A stretch of 27,994 bases of DNA from JBJMQS01 sp045802605 (GTDB lineage Bacteria; Planctomycetota; Planctomycetia; Gemmatales; Gemmataceae): NCBI GenBank assembly GCA_045802605.1, contig JBJMQS010000021.1:1-27994 (forward strand), read 5' to 3'. The notes under the pieces were generated by a model. That model made no database searches. It saw nothing but the letters and a program-made list of their open reading frames with translations, and was not told where the DNA came from. This document shows positions 1 through 6,251 of this stretch, piece by piece. The stretch's first letter is position 1. Each line of letters begins with the position of its first letter. A program made the translations under genes and the position numbers.

Positions 1-2
1 AA

Positions 3-224
3 TACCTGCAACGCTGGCAGCATCGCATCCAACTGCATTGCCTGCCGGCCTACGCGCCGCAAACTAATCCGATCGAGCGGGTCTGGTGGCAGTTGCATGA
101 AACACTGACCCGCAATCACCGCTGCCAGACGATCGAGCAATTGCTTGATGACGTTTATGAATGGATCGACCGCGACCGACGCTTCGGCAACCAAGAGTTG
201 TCTCAATATACAATAGCCGCCTGA
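3..224 (+). CDS. IS630-type transposase, 3' end only (DDE endonuclease)
   Basis: The reading frame is open from the left edge of the window to a TGA, giving the last 73 residues of a protein. The stretch LPAYAPQTNPIERVWWQLHE is the signature of the third catalytic acidic residue (NPIE) of IS630/Tc1-type DDE transposases. The following helices (QTIEQLLDDVYEWIDRD) match the usual C-terminal tail of the family. The protein cuts and joins insertion-sequence ends. The 5' part, including the first two catalytic aspartates, lies outside the window. The gene sits just outside the putative prophage attachment site, so it probably belongs to the host chromosome. A contig that begins inside an insertion sequence suggests the assembly broke at a repeat. 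I could not define the terminal inverted repeat with only one end present. Confidence 0.85.
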   Translation, partial: YLQRWQHRIQLHCLPAYAPQTNPIERVWWQLHETLTRNHRCQTIEQLLDDVYEWIDRDRRFGNQELSQYTIAA

Positions 225-288
225 GGCGCTCCGATCATGAGGAGGAGCTATTTAGTGCAAAACTGGGTTGCGAAGTGACTTTGGTTTG

Positions 289-475
289 GTGGACCTGAAC
301 CGCCTGAAGTGTCTAACCTGTCGCCAGTGGCGATTGCTTTCCGGGCGACCTAGAGAAGTGACCTGATCGGGACTGAACGGATGACTTGTCGCCAGTGGCG
401 ACCGCTCTCCCGACAATTTAGCGAAGTGGACCTGAGCGGGATTGAACCGCTGACCTCTTGAATGCCATTCAAGCG
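289..475. repeat. Degenerate tandem copies of the tRNA-Ala 3' end plus a spacer
   Basis: Three related copies of the tRNA 3' end lie side by side. The best is at 423-475, a diverged copy is at 355-385, and a third at 289-307 has lost 8 bases of the T-arm. Between them a spacer repeats with a period of exactly 68 bases: TGTCGCCAGTGGCGA occurs at 319-333 and 387-401, and GAAGTG at 355 and 423. The core TCGCCA-G-TGGCGA is itself a perfect inverted repeat. The rest of the non-coding interval 225-607 shows no gene that I can support; 476-607 holds only the upstream region of the integrase. Confidence 0.7.
427..475 (-). tRNA. Partial tRNA-Ala(GGC), 3' fragment; probable attL core
   Basis: On the minus strand this reads as the 3' part of a tRNA. 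It has an anticodon stem CTTGA/TCAAG closing the 7-base loop ATGGCAT (anticodon GGC), a variable loop AGGTC, a T-arm AGCGG-TTCAATC-CCGCT, the acceptor 3' strand CAGGTCC and discriminator A. No CCA is encoded. Beyond base 475 the D-arm and the 5' acceptor strand are absent, so the gene is truncated and not functional. Its 3' end points away from the integrase. This is what is expected when a phage integrates at a tRNA 3' end and the displaced original end is left at the far junction. The intact copy should lie beyond the right end of the window. Confidence 0.8.
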
Positions 476-607
476 GGCCGTGCGCGCTATGATGGTTTTT
501 CGCATCATGCGGGTTCCGTCATGCGTGAGGTGCCCGATCTGCAAACAAACATAACAAACCACTCTTTCAATTTGGAATCTAGGTAAGTTCCGAAGAAAAT
601 TCTGAGC

Positions 608-1525
608 ATGACGCCCGCCCAGTTAGCCCAATCCTTTTATGCGCACCTCCAGCGCCTCGTTGACGCCGGCAAGCGAAAGCCGGCGACGCTGAGCTATTAC
701 CATTCGCAAATTGATCCGTGGCTCGCTGAGCTGGGGAAGATCAATGCCGATCCCGCACAACTGGCGTTGCACGTGCACACGATCGAGGACCTGAAGCCTA
801 TCCACCTGGCTAATGGATCGGAAACGTGGCACCGGGTTCAGTCAGTGCAGGCGATGTTCAATTGGGCGGCAAACGATTTGGAAGCCATCAAGACCTCACC
901 ATTCAAGAAAGTAAAGAAGCCGCCGTTGGGACAACGGTCCCGTACATTGTCTCGCCGCGACGTCGCCCGGATCCTGTCCGATACCGATCGAGGCTTCCGG
1001 CTTTTCCTCGTTACAATGCGGCATACGATTGCCAGGCCCGGGGAAATCCGTCGCCTCCAGTGGAAGCACTTCAATGCCGAGGAGTGTGTGTTTGCGTTGT
1101 CCTCGTTCAAGGCAAAAGAGCGACGCGCCGACAAAATGGCCGTCCGGAAGATCCCCCTTGACCTCTATATGCAACGACTGATTAGCGCGATGAAGCGCAA
1201 TCGCAACCCAGATCCTGATGACTTCATTTTCGTGAATCGCGTTGGGAAGCCGTTTAGCAAAGACAACATCGTTAACCGGATGGGTGGGATCTGTGGGCGG
1301 CTCGGCCTGAACAACGGTGAGGGCGAGCGAATAGTTGCCTACAGCATCCGGCACACGTCAGCGACGCAGGCCTCCGCCAACGGAATTCGCGATCGCATGC
1401 TCGCCGAGCTCATGGGCCACACTAACCCTCGGACGACCCAGCGTTATATTCATCTAGATACCGAGGCCATGACAAAGGCGATCGCCGCGGCGACGTCACG
1501 CCAGCGGCCGCTGAAGGCGGGTTAA
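608..1525 (+). CDS. int: Tyrosine-type site-specific integrase
   Basis: This 305-residue tyrosine recombinase catalyses integration and excision of the element at the adjacent attachment site. An N-terminal SAM-like core-binding domain covers roughly residues 1-105, followed by the catalytic domain. Catalytic residues can be placed: R143 in ARPGEIRRLQW, a candidate K in FKAKERRADKMAVRKIPL, R248 in YSIRHTSAT, H271 in LMGHTNPRTTQRY, and the nucleophile Y280. In the HxxR box the first position is Tyr (YSIR) rather than His, a tolerated variant in the family. Length is near the usual 300-400 residues. The ATG start has only a weak purine-rich stretch upstream. The gene lies directly inside the tRNA-fragment att site and ends 14 bases before the next start codon. 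There is no adjacent excisionase or repressor that I can recognise. Confidence 0.93.
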   Translation: MTPAQLAQSFYAHLQRLVDAGKRKPATLSYYHSQIDPWLAELGKINADPAQLALHVHTIEDLKPIHLANGSETWHRVQSVQAMFNWAANDLEAIKTSPFKKVKKPPLGQRSRTLSRRDVARILSDTDRGFRLFLVTMRHTIARPGEIRRLQWKHFNAEECVFALSSFKAKERRADKMAVRKIPLDLYMQRLISAMKRNRNPDPDDFIFVNRVGKPFSKDNIVNRMGGICGRLGLNNGEGERIVAYSIRHTSATQASANGIRDRMLAELMGHTNPRTTQRYIHLDTEAMTKAIAAATSRQRPLKAG

Positions 1526-1539
1526 CAAGGAGGTTGGAT

Positions 1540-1827
1540 ATGAAGCGTTTATCAGTGATCGTTGCGTTGTGGGCTGTGATGCTCTCTCTCGGATTTTGGG
1601 CGGGCGTTGCGGCCGAGCGCATGGCCGGCAGCAAACGTGAAACATCTAAGTGCGTTTTCGCGACGCTTGAGCAAAACAAGTCCCTAGCCAAAGACTACTA
1701 CGTCGATTTCTACGCGATGCTCGATCGAATATCGAAACTCGAACGTCGACAAAGCGATGACTACCTTTACATTCGCCAACTGCAACTACAGGTTGGCGGG
1801 TTGATGGAAAAGGACTCGCGCAAATAA
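1540..1827 (+). CDS. Small single-pass membrane protein, unknown function
   Basis: The 95-residue product has one N-terminal hydrophobic helix (about residues 4-25, LSVIVALWAVMLSLGFWAGV). A soluble, charged and probably helical region follows, with a possible coiled coil around residues 50-90 (YAMLDRISKLERRQSDD). I chose the ATG at 1540 because a perfect AAGGAGG lies at 1527-1533, six bases upstream; the TTG at 1534 would sit directly on that site. The topology, a short anchor with a helical periplasmic domain, resembles inner-membrane spanins and other small phage membrane proteins. Its place next to the integrase does not support a lysis role, so no function is assigned. It seems co-transcribed with the integrase. 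Confidence 0.65.
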   Translation: MKRLSVIVALWAVMLSLGFWAGVAAERMAGSKRETSKCVFATLEQNKSLAKDYYVDFYAMLDRISKLERRQSDDYLYIRQLQLQVGGLMEKDSRK

Positions 1828-1850
1828 CGCCCCATTGAAAGGAATCAGTC

Positions 1851-2267
1851 ATGGATCGACGAACTTTCTTAGCCTCGGTGCCCGCGATCGCGGCCGCGGC
1901 TGTACCCGGCTCAAAGGTCGAGCCAGCATGTTCATTTCCTGAGCCAGCATTTTACGTGCTGACAGTTAGCCGTCCGGTCAGTTGTGCGGCAAGGGACGAA
2001 ATTAGGAAAGTGTGGGATCGGCTCTGGGAAGGGAAAACACGAAAGCCAATTGTCGTGCTAGAGAAAGGCATGGAGCTTCGCCCCGGGCCATTTCTCGACA
2101 TGCCAGGGCGTTTTGAAGCATACGCCAAGGCGATCAGAGAGGGATGGATGTCAATCAATGATGTTCGGCGTGCTGAAGGCCTTACTCCAGTTGAAGGCGG
2201 CGACAGGTTGAGCTTTCCCGCGCCCAATGAGCCCTCTGGATTTGGGCTTGAAGCGACTCTCAGCTAA
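1851..2267 (+). CDS. Portal-fragment-like protein with Tat-type N-terminal leader
   Basis: The 138-residue product begins with MDRRTFLASVPAIAAAAVPG, a twin-arginine-like leader, and an AAAGGAA ribosome site precedes the ATG. The rest shows two blocks resembling the HK97-type portal encoded at 8612-9964. Residues 48-78 (W55-x-x-L-x-x-G, then VLEKGMELRP) match portal positions about 238-268 (SWEKLYKG, then LLEEGLDFTP). Residues 96-120 (GWMSINDVRRAEGLTPVEGGD) match portal positions about 374-395 (GWLSVNDIRRLEDLPPIKGGD). The intervening portal segment, some 85 residues, is absent. It is therefore probably an internally deleted portal relic or a protein built from portal pieces. The leader would predict export, which is odd for a portal-derived sequence. 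A terminator-like hairpin follows 21 bases downstream. The function is unknown. Confidence 0.65.
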   Translation: MDRRTFLASVPAIAAAAVPGSKVEPACSFPEPAFYVLTVSRPVSCAARDEIRKVWDRLWEGKTRKPIVVLEKGMELRPGPFLDMPGRFEAYAKAIREGWMSINDVRRAEGLTPVEGGDRLSFPAPNEPSGFGLEATLS

Positions 2268-2288
2268 TCTCTGAGCCTTCCGTGAAGG

Positions 2289-2340
2289 GAGACGCCCCTG
2301 GGGAAATCGGCAATTACCCAGCGGGCGTCTCTTATATCTA
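2289..2340 (+). terminator. Intrinsic-terminator-like hairpin
   Basis: A perfect 9-bp stem GAGACGCCC (2289-2297) / GGGCGTCTC (2323-2331) is extended inward by CTGGG/CCCAG and followed by TTATATCT. The U-rich tail is weak. It would close the integrase-to-portal-fragment transcript. Confidence 0.65.
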
Positions 2341-2355
2341 AATGAGGCTCAAACC

Positions 2356-2628
2356 GTGATCGACAACCACGAAGGTTACAGCACTCCACTTCCACCAACG
2401 GCCACCGAGTCGTTCGTCATCACGTCGGATGACGACAACAACCTCACGCAATGCCCACTTTCAATTCACTGCAACACAAGCGGTAATCTCGTTTGTTATT
2501 TGAAAGACGATGTGATTAACGGGGATTCCACGCCGCGCACATTTGGGCTGACCGCGGGCCTGTGTTATGGCTATCGCGTCAAGCGGATGATGGAAGCCTC
2601 GACCGCAGAAATCGTCGGCGTGTCATGA
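2356..2628 (+). CDS. Small phage structural-like protein, unknown function
   Basis: This encodes 90 residues starting at a GTG, with TGAGG eight bases upstream. The sequence is beta-rich and alternates short hydrophobic strands. It ends in a segment, LTAGLCYGYRVKRMMEAS followed by TAEIVGVS, that resembles the C-terminus of small phage spike/decoration proteins (pattern: ...G...Y.VKRV..TGT..IVG). That resemblance is from memory of the pattern and is only suggestive. Its stop overlaps the start of the next gene (ATGA at 2625-2628), so the two are translationally coupled and probably work together. It lies after a terminator-like hairpin and ahead of the packaging genes, which is not a usual place for a tail gene. 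Confidence 0.6.
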   Translation: MIDNHEGYSTPLPPTATESFVITSDDDNNLTQCPLSIHCNTSGNLVCYLKDDVINGDSTPRTFGLTAGLCYGYRVKRMMEASTAEIVGVS

Positions 2629-3644
2629 ACCTCGGAATTGGGTTGCAACTGAGTTCGTCAGCCGCGGCCGGCGGTGATGCGCCCGCATTCGACATCGCCA
2701 CCGGCGCGCTCGCCGCGTTCGAGCCGCTGGACCGCTCGCCGGTGTATAAGCAGGTGACCGAATCAGGCGTTAACTCGATAGTTGATTCAGGCGGAGAAGC
2801 AATTGTTGATCAGGGCGGTGATGCTATCATTGGCGGCGATACGGTTCGGCTATTCGGCACGATTGACGGAAAATACGATGGTCGGTTCGCGGTCAATGCA
2901 GCAGGTGGGTCTACGTATTCGTTCACTCATGCACCGATGGGTGGTCAGGGAGTCGGTGGGAACGTCATCGCATTCCGTAATGACCAATTAACAACCGGGG
3001 GCAATCTAGCCCAGGGCATGCAGGGCGTACCGATTGAATCGCGGTTTGCGTTTGGCGATGGGGCGGCTAATGGCTCGCTACAGATGCACCCGGATGGTAT
3101 CGGTTCCGACGTTGACGGCGGTTATCTTGCTATCCAAGCGCCGGTTGTTACGCCCAATATATTTCGGATGCTGTTCGTTGGACTGATACAAGCCACCAAC
3201 CATCAGCCAGTCTCAAATACGCCGGATTTGGCAGGTAACCAAGACGGTGGCGTAATCATCCGGCCCGACGCCAGCATACTCATGTACAACAACGTCGGCG
3301 GGGCAGTGACTTTGACCGGCATGTTCCCACCATATGTCGCAGCAGGTCCAATCCCTTATGCAGTCCTAATCGAGATTGACCGCGTAGCGCTGACTATTGA
3401 AGCGTGGGGGACCGGTGGAGCGCATGCTAAATTAAACGGCGGTGGAGGACATGCCGATCCCGACGCAGCGAATTTCTTAGGCGATCCCCTGACGTTTAAT
3501 TATTTAATTACCACTCTTCCTAACGACAGCGTAGGCCGCTTCCGAGCGTTCTACTATTACGAAACGCTGAGCGATGCCACTTGGCGAACCAATGCGTCGG
3601 CGTATCTCGCGGCCAAGTCTTGGACTGATCACGTGGGTCTCTAA
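2625..3644 (+). CDS. Putative tail fibre / lectin-like (concanavalin-type) protein
   Basis: The 339-residue product starts at the ATG of an ATGA overlap with the gene before. Its N-terminus (MNLGIGLQLSSSAAAGG) is the low-complexity start often seen in phage tail proteins. A short run around residues 45-75 repeats the pattern VDSGGEAIVDQGGDAI. The C-terminal end, YYYETLSDATWRTNASAYL then AAKSW, fits the closing helix of LamG/concanavalin-like domains (pattern ..R.LSDAE...I..YLAAKW). Such domains bind glycans on the host surface. I therefore infer a receptor-binding or decoration role, without being able to test it. The gene is separated from the tail operon by more than 12 kb, and upstream of the terminase genes. 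Confidence 0.7.
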   Translation: MNLGIGLQLSSSAAAGGDAPAFDIATGALAAFEPLDRSPVYKQVTESGVNSIVDSGGEAIVDQGGDAIIGGDTVRLFGTIDGKYDGRFAVNAAGGSTYSFTHAPMGGQGVGGNVIAFRNDQLTTGGNLAQGMQGVPIESRFAFGDGAANGSLQMHPDGIGSDVDGGYLAIQAPVVTPNIFRMLFVGLIQATNHQPVSNTPDLAGNQDGGVIIRPDASILMYNNVGGAVTLTGMFPPYVAAGPIPYAVLIEIDRVALTIEAWGTGGAHAKLNGGGGHADPDAANFLGDPLTFNYLITTLPNDSVGRFRAFYYYETLSDATWRTNASAYLAAKSWTDHVGL

Positions 3645-3671
3645 TGATCTCGCCACCCAGAGGTTGGACGC

Positions 3672-3920
3672 ATGGAACGTGAAGAGAAAATCGTCGGCCT
3701 GGATATCGCTAAGGGCGGGCACAGCCAATCAGTTGAAATCCGCTTTGATCCGCTTACGCGCGAACTCGATGTTGACCTCGCGAGGATCCTCGACCTCGCG
3801 AGGATCCTCGACCGCGTGGGCATCCCACCGCAGATGTTCGCCAGCGATCAAGGTTCATTTGTTGCTGGACTGAACCAACAGCACACGCGGCGAGCTAGTC
3901 GGCGGAACCACCGACGATAA
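3672..3920 (+). CDS. Small protein of unknown function with a 6-residue tandem duplication
   Basis: Eighty-two residues begin at an ATG with CAGAGG at 3658-3663, eight bases upstream. The first half (KIVGLDIAKGGHSQSVEIRF) looks like an ordinary folded domain. The middle contains LARILD twice, produced by an exact 18-base tandem repeat at 3774-3809. The C-terminus is Arg-rich (HTRRASRRNHRR). The last 26 bases overlap, tail to tail, the end of the minus-strand TIGR02996-type gene, so the basic tail may be antisense read-through and not selected sequence. I do not recognise the family. Confidence 0.45.
   Translation: MEREEKIVGLDIAKGGHSQSVEIRFDPLTRELDVDLARILDLARILDRVGIPPQMFASDQGSFVAGLNQQHTRRASRRNHRR
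3774..3809. repeat. 18-bp exact tandem duplication
   Basis: GACCTCGCGAGGATCCTC occurs twice in direct succession (3774-3791, 3792-3809), followed by a further GACC. Each unit contains the palindrome CGAGGATCCTCG. The duplication is in frame and adds LARILD to the protein. Perfect identity suggests a recent slippage event. Confidence 0.9.
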
Positions 3921-4701
3921 TTCGTGGGTTTTCTAGGTAGATTGGGCTGGCGTTTATTTCCAGATATCTGCGGAAAGTGCTGAAGTCCAACCTCTCGCAC
4001 TCAATCTGTGCAGCAGTTTGTTTGCCGTTTTTCTTTGGGATCAACTGCCTGAGATTGTGCGGTGGTTGTCGAATCATGAATTCAATTTCTGGCCAAAATG
4101 TAACGAGTGCTAACGGACTCAAGCAGGCCATTTGAGCAATGATCTCTAAAGTGCTGCAAGCTGCCGATCGAGACGCGCCTTCCGAGCTAATGCCGATCAG
4201 CCCCGGACTGACATTAATTTCAAACGCTGTTGTTAGTTCAACCGATTCTATCGGGGTAACAGCAGTAATCACATCTGCATGCGCAATCCAATTTGCGGCT
4301 GTACATTGGACATGACTGACAAACCCGCGAGTCACGAGGGCGTAGCTGATTGGTAAGGCTGGAGTGGAGGTAACAACGAATGAGTCGATGCATTCTGGAT
4401 CAAAATTGAGTTGCCGCAACAACTCGTTCTCTCGCTTTTGTAGAGCGTGCCATTTGCAGTCTTTCTTGACGCGACAACATGCGACACAATTTCGGCGTAT
4501 GTAAAGCTCAGTCGATTCGTGCGAGAGCCTGCCAGGCGTCTTTATTTCCGGCTCCGATGAGTTAAGCAAATCAATTTGCACGCGGATAAACTCACCGCGT
4601 GGGTCACCTTGCTCGTCGAGCCAGTCGGCATAAACGAGGCGAGCTACGTCATCCTTTGGATTAGCAACGATCGCGGCGATGAATGAAGCGTGGTCAGGCA
4701 T
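3895..4701 (-). CDS. TIGR02996 (planctomycete repeat-companion) domain protein
   Basis: The 268-residue product opens with FIAAIVANPKDDVARLVYAD then WLDEQGDPRGEFIRVQIDLL. This is the characteristic N-terminal domain of the TIGR02996 family, known mainly from planctomycetes and often found with leucine-rich-repeat-like regions. The molecular role of the family is not known. The remainder includes a Cys-rich stretch (NCVACCRVKKDCKW, around residues 70-85) that may bind a metal. I chose the ATG at 4701 because the family normally begins a few residues before the FxxAIxANPxDD motif; the GTG at 4713 would add four residues. Its start overlaps the end of the zinc-ribbon gene by eight bases, so it is the last gene of a three-gene minus-strand cassette. 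This cassette looks like host-type cargo inside the phage. Confidence 0.85.
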   Translation of the reverse strand: MPDHASFIAAIVANPKDDVARLVYADWLDEQGDPRGEFIRVQIDLLNSSEPEIKTPGRLSHESTELYIRRNCVACCRVKKDCKWHALQKRENELLRQLNFDPECIDSFVVTSTPALPISYALVTRGFVSHVQCTAANWIAHADVITAVTPIESVELTTAFEINVSPGLIGISSEGASRSAACSTLEIIAQMACLSPLALVTFWPEIEFMIRQPPHNLRQLIPKKNGKQTAAQIECERLDFSTFRRYLEINASPIYLENPRIIVGGSAD

Positions 4702-4939
4702 TGCGGGCCGCACCTTCTTGCCGCGTCGGCGGTATCAACGCTGGTGCCTCTTGCTTAGGTAGAAGCCAATTGCTGCCGTCGTGAGATGTGGCATGGTGCA
4801 CGGGCACAATCCAGTTGACCACTTTGCCGCATGACAAACACAAGCCGGGCCAAGGATCTCCATATTTGATGTGAGCCGGGCGGCGAGTCGCCGAGTACTC
4901 CGCATGGCAATTTGGACACACCACCGTCAAATCATACAT
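4694..4939 (-). CDS. Small zinc-ribbon-like protein, unknown function
   Basis: Eighty-one residues contain two CxxC pairs, CPNC (residues about 9-12) and CLSC (about 34-37), spaced as in a four-cysteine zinc ribbon. A conserved-looking aromatic/Trp segment lies after the first pair (IKYGDPWPGLC). The C-terminal half has no recognisable domain. It starts six bases after the stop of the upstream 59-residue gene, and its end overlaps the TIGR02996-type gene, so the three are probably one transcript. A role in DNA or RNA binding is possible for zinc ribbons but is not shown by the sequence. Confidence 0.7.
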   Translation of the reverse strand: MYDLTVVCPNCHAEYSATRRPAHIKYGDPWPGLCLSCGKVVNWIVPVHHATSHDGSNWLLPKQEAPALIPPTRQEGAARNA

Positions 4940-4945
4940 GCGATG

Positions 4946-5125
4946 TCAGTCCTTCGTTCGTGGCACAAGTGTTTGCGCTTCAACGATCTTCAATCCAGCG
5001 CCACCAAGCTCGCGATACGTCTCGTCTATGAATTGAAGGAACAGCTTCATGTCGTCTTCCGACAGCCGGTCGCCGGCGAAGTAAAGTTCGATCAACGGTT
5101 TGACTTCGCTTGGTGGCTCATTCAT
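4946..5125 (-). CDS. Small acidic helical protein, unknown function
   Basis: Fifty-nine residues (MNEPPSEVKPLIELYFAGDR at the start) form a mostly helical, acidic protein. The ATG at 5125 is chosen over the longer frame from 5215 for two reasons: it has GAGAGA about six bases upstream, and the longer version would overlap the divergent HNH gene by about 40 bases. It is the first gene of the minus-strand cassette. The 49-base gap to the divergent HNH gene must hold the promoters for both directions. No family is recognised. Confidence 0.6.
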   Translation of the reverse strand: MNEPPSEVKPLIELYFAGDRLSEDDMKLFLQFIDETYRELGGAGLKIVEAQTLVPRTKD

Positions 5126-5174
5126 CTGCGATCTCTCAATTAGGCTGACGGGCAGCGAGTAGTTTACCGTTGCC

Positions 5175-5537
5175 GTGGTGAAGCCGCTATTCCCAACGCA
5201 CCGCGTACCGTGCATCCCTGGTCATCAACCACCTCGCCCCAGCGCCGCGGCCCGCGGTTACGACGCCGCCTGGCGGCGGATCGCGGCCGAGCACCTAGTG
5301 CTTGAACCGTTCTGTCGAACCTGTCGGTTCGCCGGCCAACTCGTCAAAGCGAAGCACGTTGATCACATCAAATCTCGTCGAAAAGGCGGCACAAACGACC
5401 ATAGCAACCTCCGATCGCTATGCCACAGCTGCCATTCACGAAAGACATGCAAGCACGACGGCGGTTTCGGCCACAAACCCAAGCCGGAGGCCGGGATCGG
5501 GCCAACAGACTGCCAGGATGGCAGCCCTACCCCCTAG
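5175..5537 (+). CDS. HNH endonuclease of the packaging module
   Basis: The 120-residue product shows the typical phage HNH arrangement: ARGYDAAWRRIAAEHL (about residues 26-41), a zinc-binding pair CRTC, the catalytic HVDHI (H61-D63-H64), the central N in HSNLRSLC, and CHSCHSRKT as the last zinc pair and third H. HNH proteins next to the terminase genes are known in HK97-like cos phages to assist the terminase in cutting cos. The start is a GTG without a clear ribosome site, so the exact N-terminus is uncertain. The gene ends inside the palindrome that opens the putative cos region and is divergent from the minus-strand cassette. Confidence 0.92.
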   Translation: MVKPLFPTHRVPCIPGHQPPRPSAAARGYDAAWRRIAAEHLVLEPFCRTCRFAGQLVKAKHVDHIKSRRKGGTNDHSNLRSLCHSCHSRKTCKHDGGFGHKPKPEAGIGPTDCQDGSPTP

Positions 5538-5732
5538 GGGGGTCGCTGAGGTCGGGCGCGCCCCCCGGGACCGCACGCGGGGTCAAACGCAGATTTCCGC
5601 AGGTTTTGGTTTTCGCGGGCCCCACGGTTACTTTTGTTCACTGCGGGCCGCCCACCGAAAACTTGACTCGAGTATTCCGGTCAAGTCGATCGACAAATGA
5701 CTTCGCGCGGCCCGGTCTGGAGCGACCGACCG
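5530..5732. other. Candidate cos / packaging-initiation region
   Basis: The gap between the HNH and small terminase genes holds no supported gene but has dense palindromes: CCCCCTAGGGGG at 5530-5541, GGGCGCGCCC at 5554-5563, and further G/C tracts to about 5650. In HK97-like phages with the HNH-terS-terL order, cos and its terminase binding sites lie here. The position and structure support a cos call; the exact nick sites cannot be read from sequence alone. Confidence 0.55.
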
Positions 5733-6251
5733 ATGGCCCGACGTGGACCGCCACCCAAACCTTCCGCACTTCGCGAGCAATCCGGCAACGCCGGCCATCG
5801 GCGCATCAACCATCAAGAGCCGAAGCCGGTAACGAAGGAACCGCCGAAGCCGGCCTGGCTCAAAGGCCACGCTGCCAAGGAGTGGAAGCGCATCGTGCCC
5901 GAGCTCCTGCAGCTCGGGCTGCTCGCCAAGATCGACCAGACGGCGCTTGCGTCTTATTGCCAGGCCACGGCCGAGCTCATGCTCGCCACCAAGGTCCTCG
6001 ACAAAGAGGGCCGCGTTGTCGACTCATCGATCTTCTCGCGCAACGGCGAAGAGGTCGGCACCAAGCGCCAAGCTCATCCTGCCGTCGGCATTCAGCAGAA
6101 GGCGTTCCGGGCGGTCATCACGTTCCTGCGTGAGTTCGGTTTATCGCCGGCGGCACGCGTCCACATTCAAACTGAGCAAGACACTGACGACGCGTCCCAT
6201 GATGAGCTCGGCGAAGTGCTCCACAAGATGGCGAGCCCTCCGCCCACATGA
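5733..6251 (+). CDS. terS: Terminase small subunit, P27 family
   Basis: The 172-residue product recognises the packaging site and feeds DNA to the large subunit. MARRGPPPKPSALREQSGN is the usual opening of the P27/TIGR01558 family (RGRKPKPT..L...GN...). The body has the family pattern of short helices (WLKGHAAKEWKRIVPELLQL; DQTALASYCQATAELMLA). The conserved C-terminal part, HPAVGIQQKAFRAVITFLRE then FGLSPAAR, is complete. I chose the ATG at 5733 (GGAG ten bases upstream) because family members begin there; a start at 5697 would add 12 unrelated residues. Its stop overlaps the large terminase start (ATGA at 6248), showing translational coupling. Confidence 0.93.
   Translation: MARRGPPPKPSALREQSGNAGHRRINHQEPKPVTKEPPKPAWLKGHAAKEWKRIVPELLQLGLLAKIDQTALASYCQATAELMLATKVLDKEGRVVDSSIFSRNGEEVGTKRQAHPAVGIQQKAFRAVITFLREFGLSPAARVHIQTEQDTDDASHDELGEVLHKMASPPPT

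Noticed and set aside
350..562. Minus-strand open frame of 70 codons across the att region
   Set aside because: Its translation includes the tRNA fragment (GIQEVSGSIPLRST pattern), a well-known false gene produced by tRNA sequence, and it lies in non-coding repeats.
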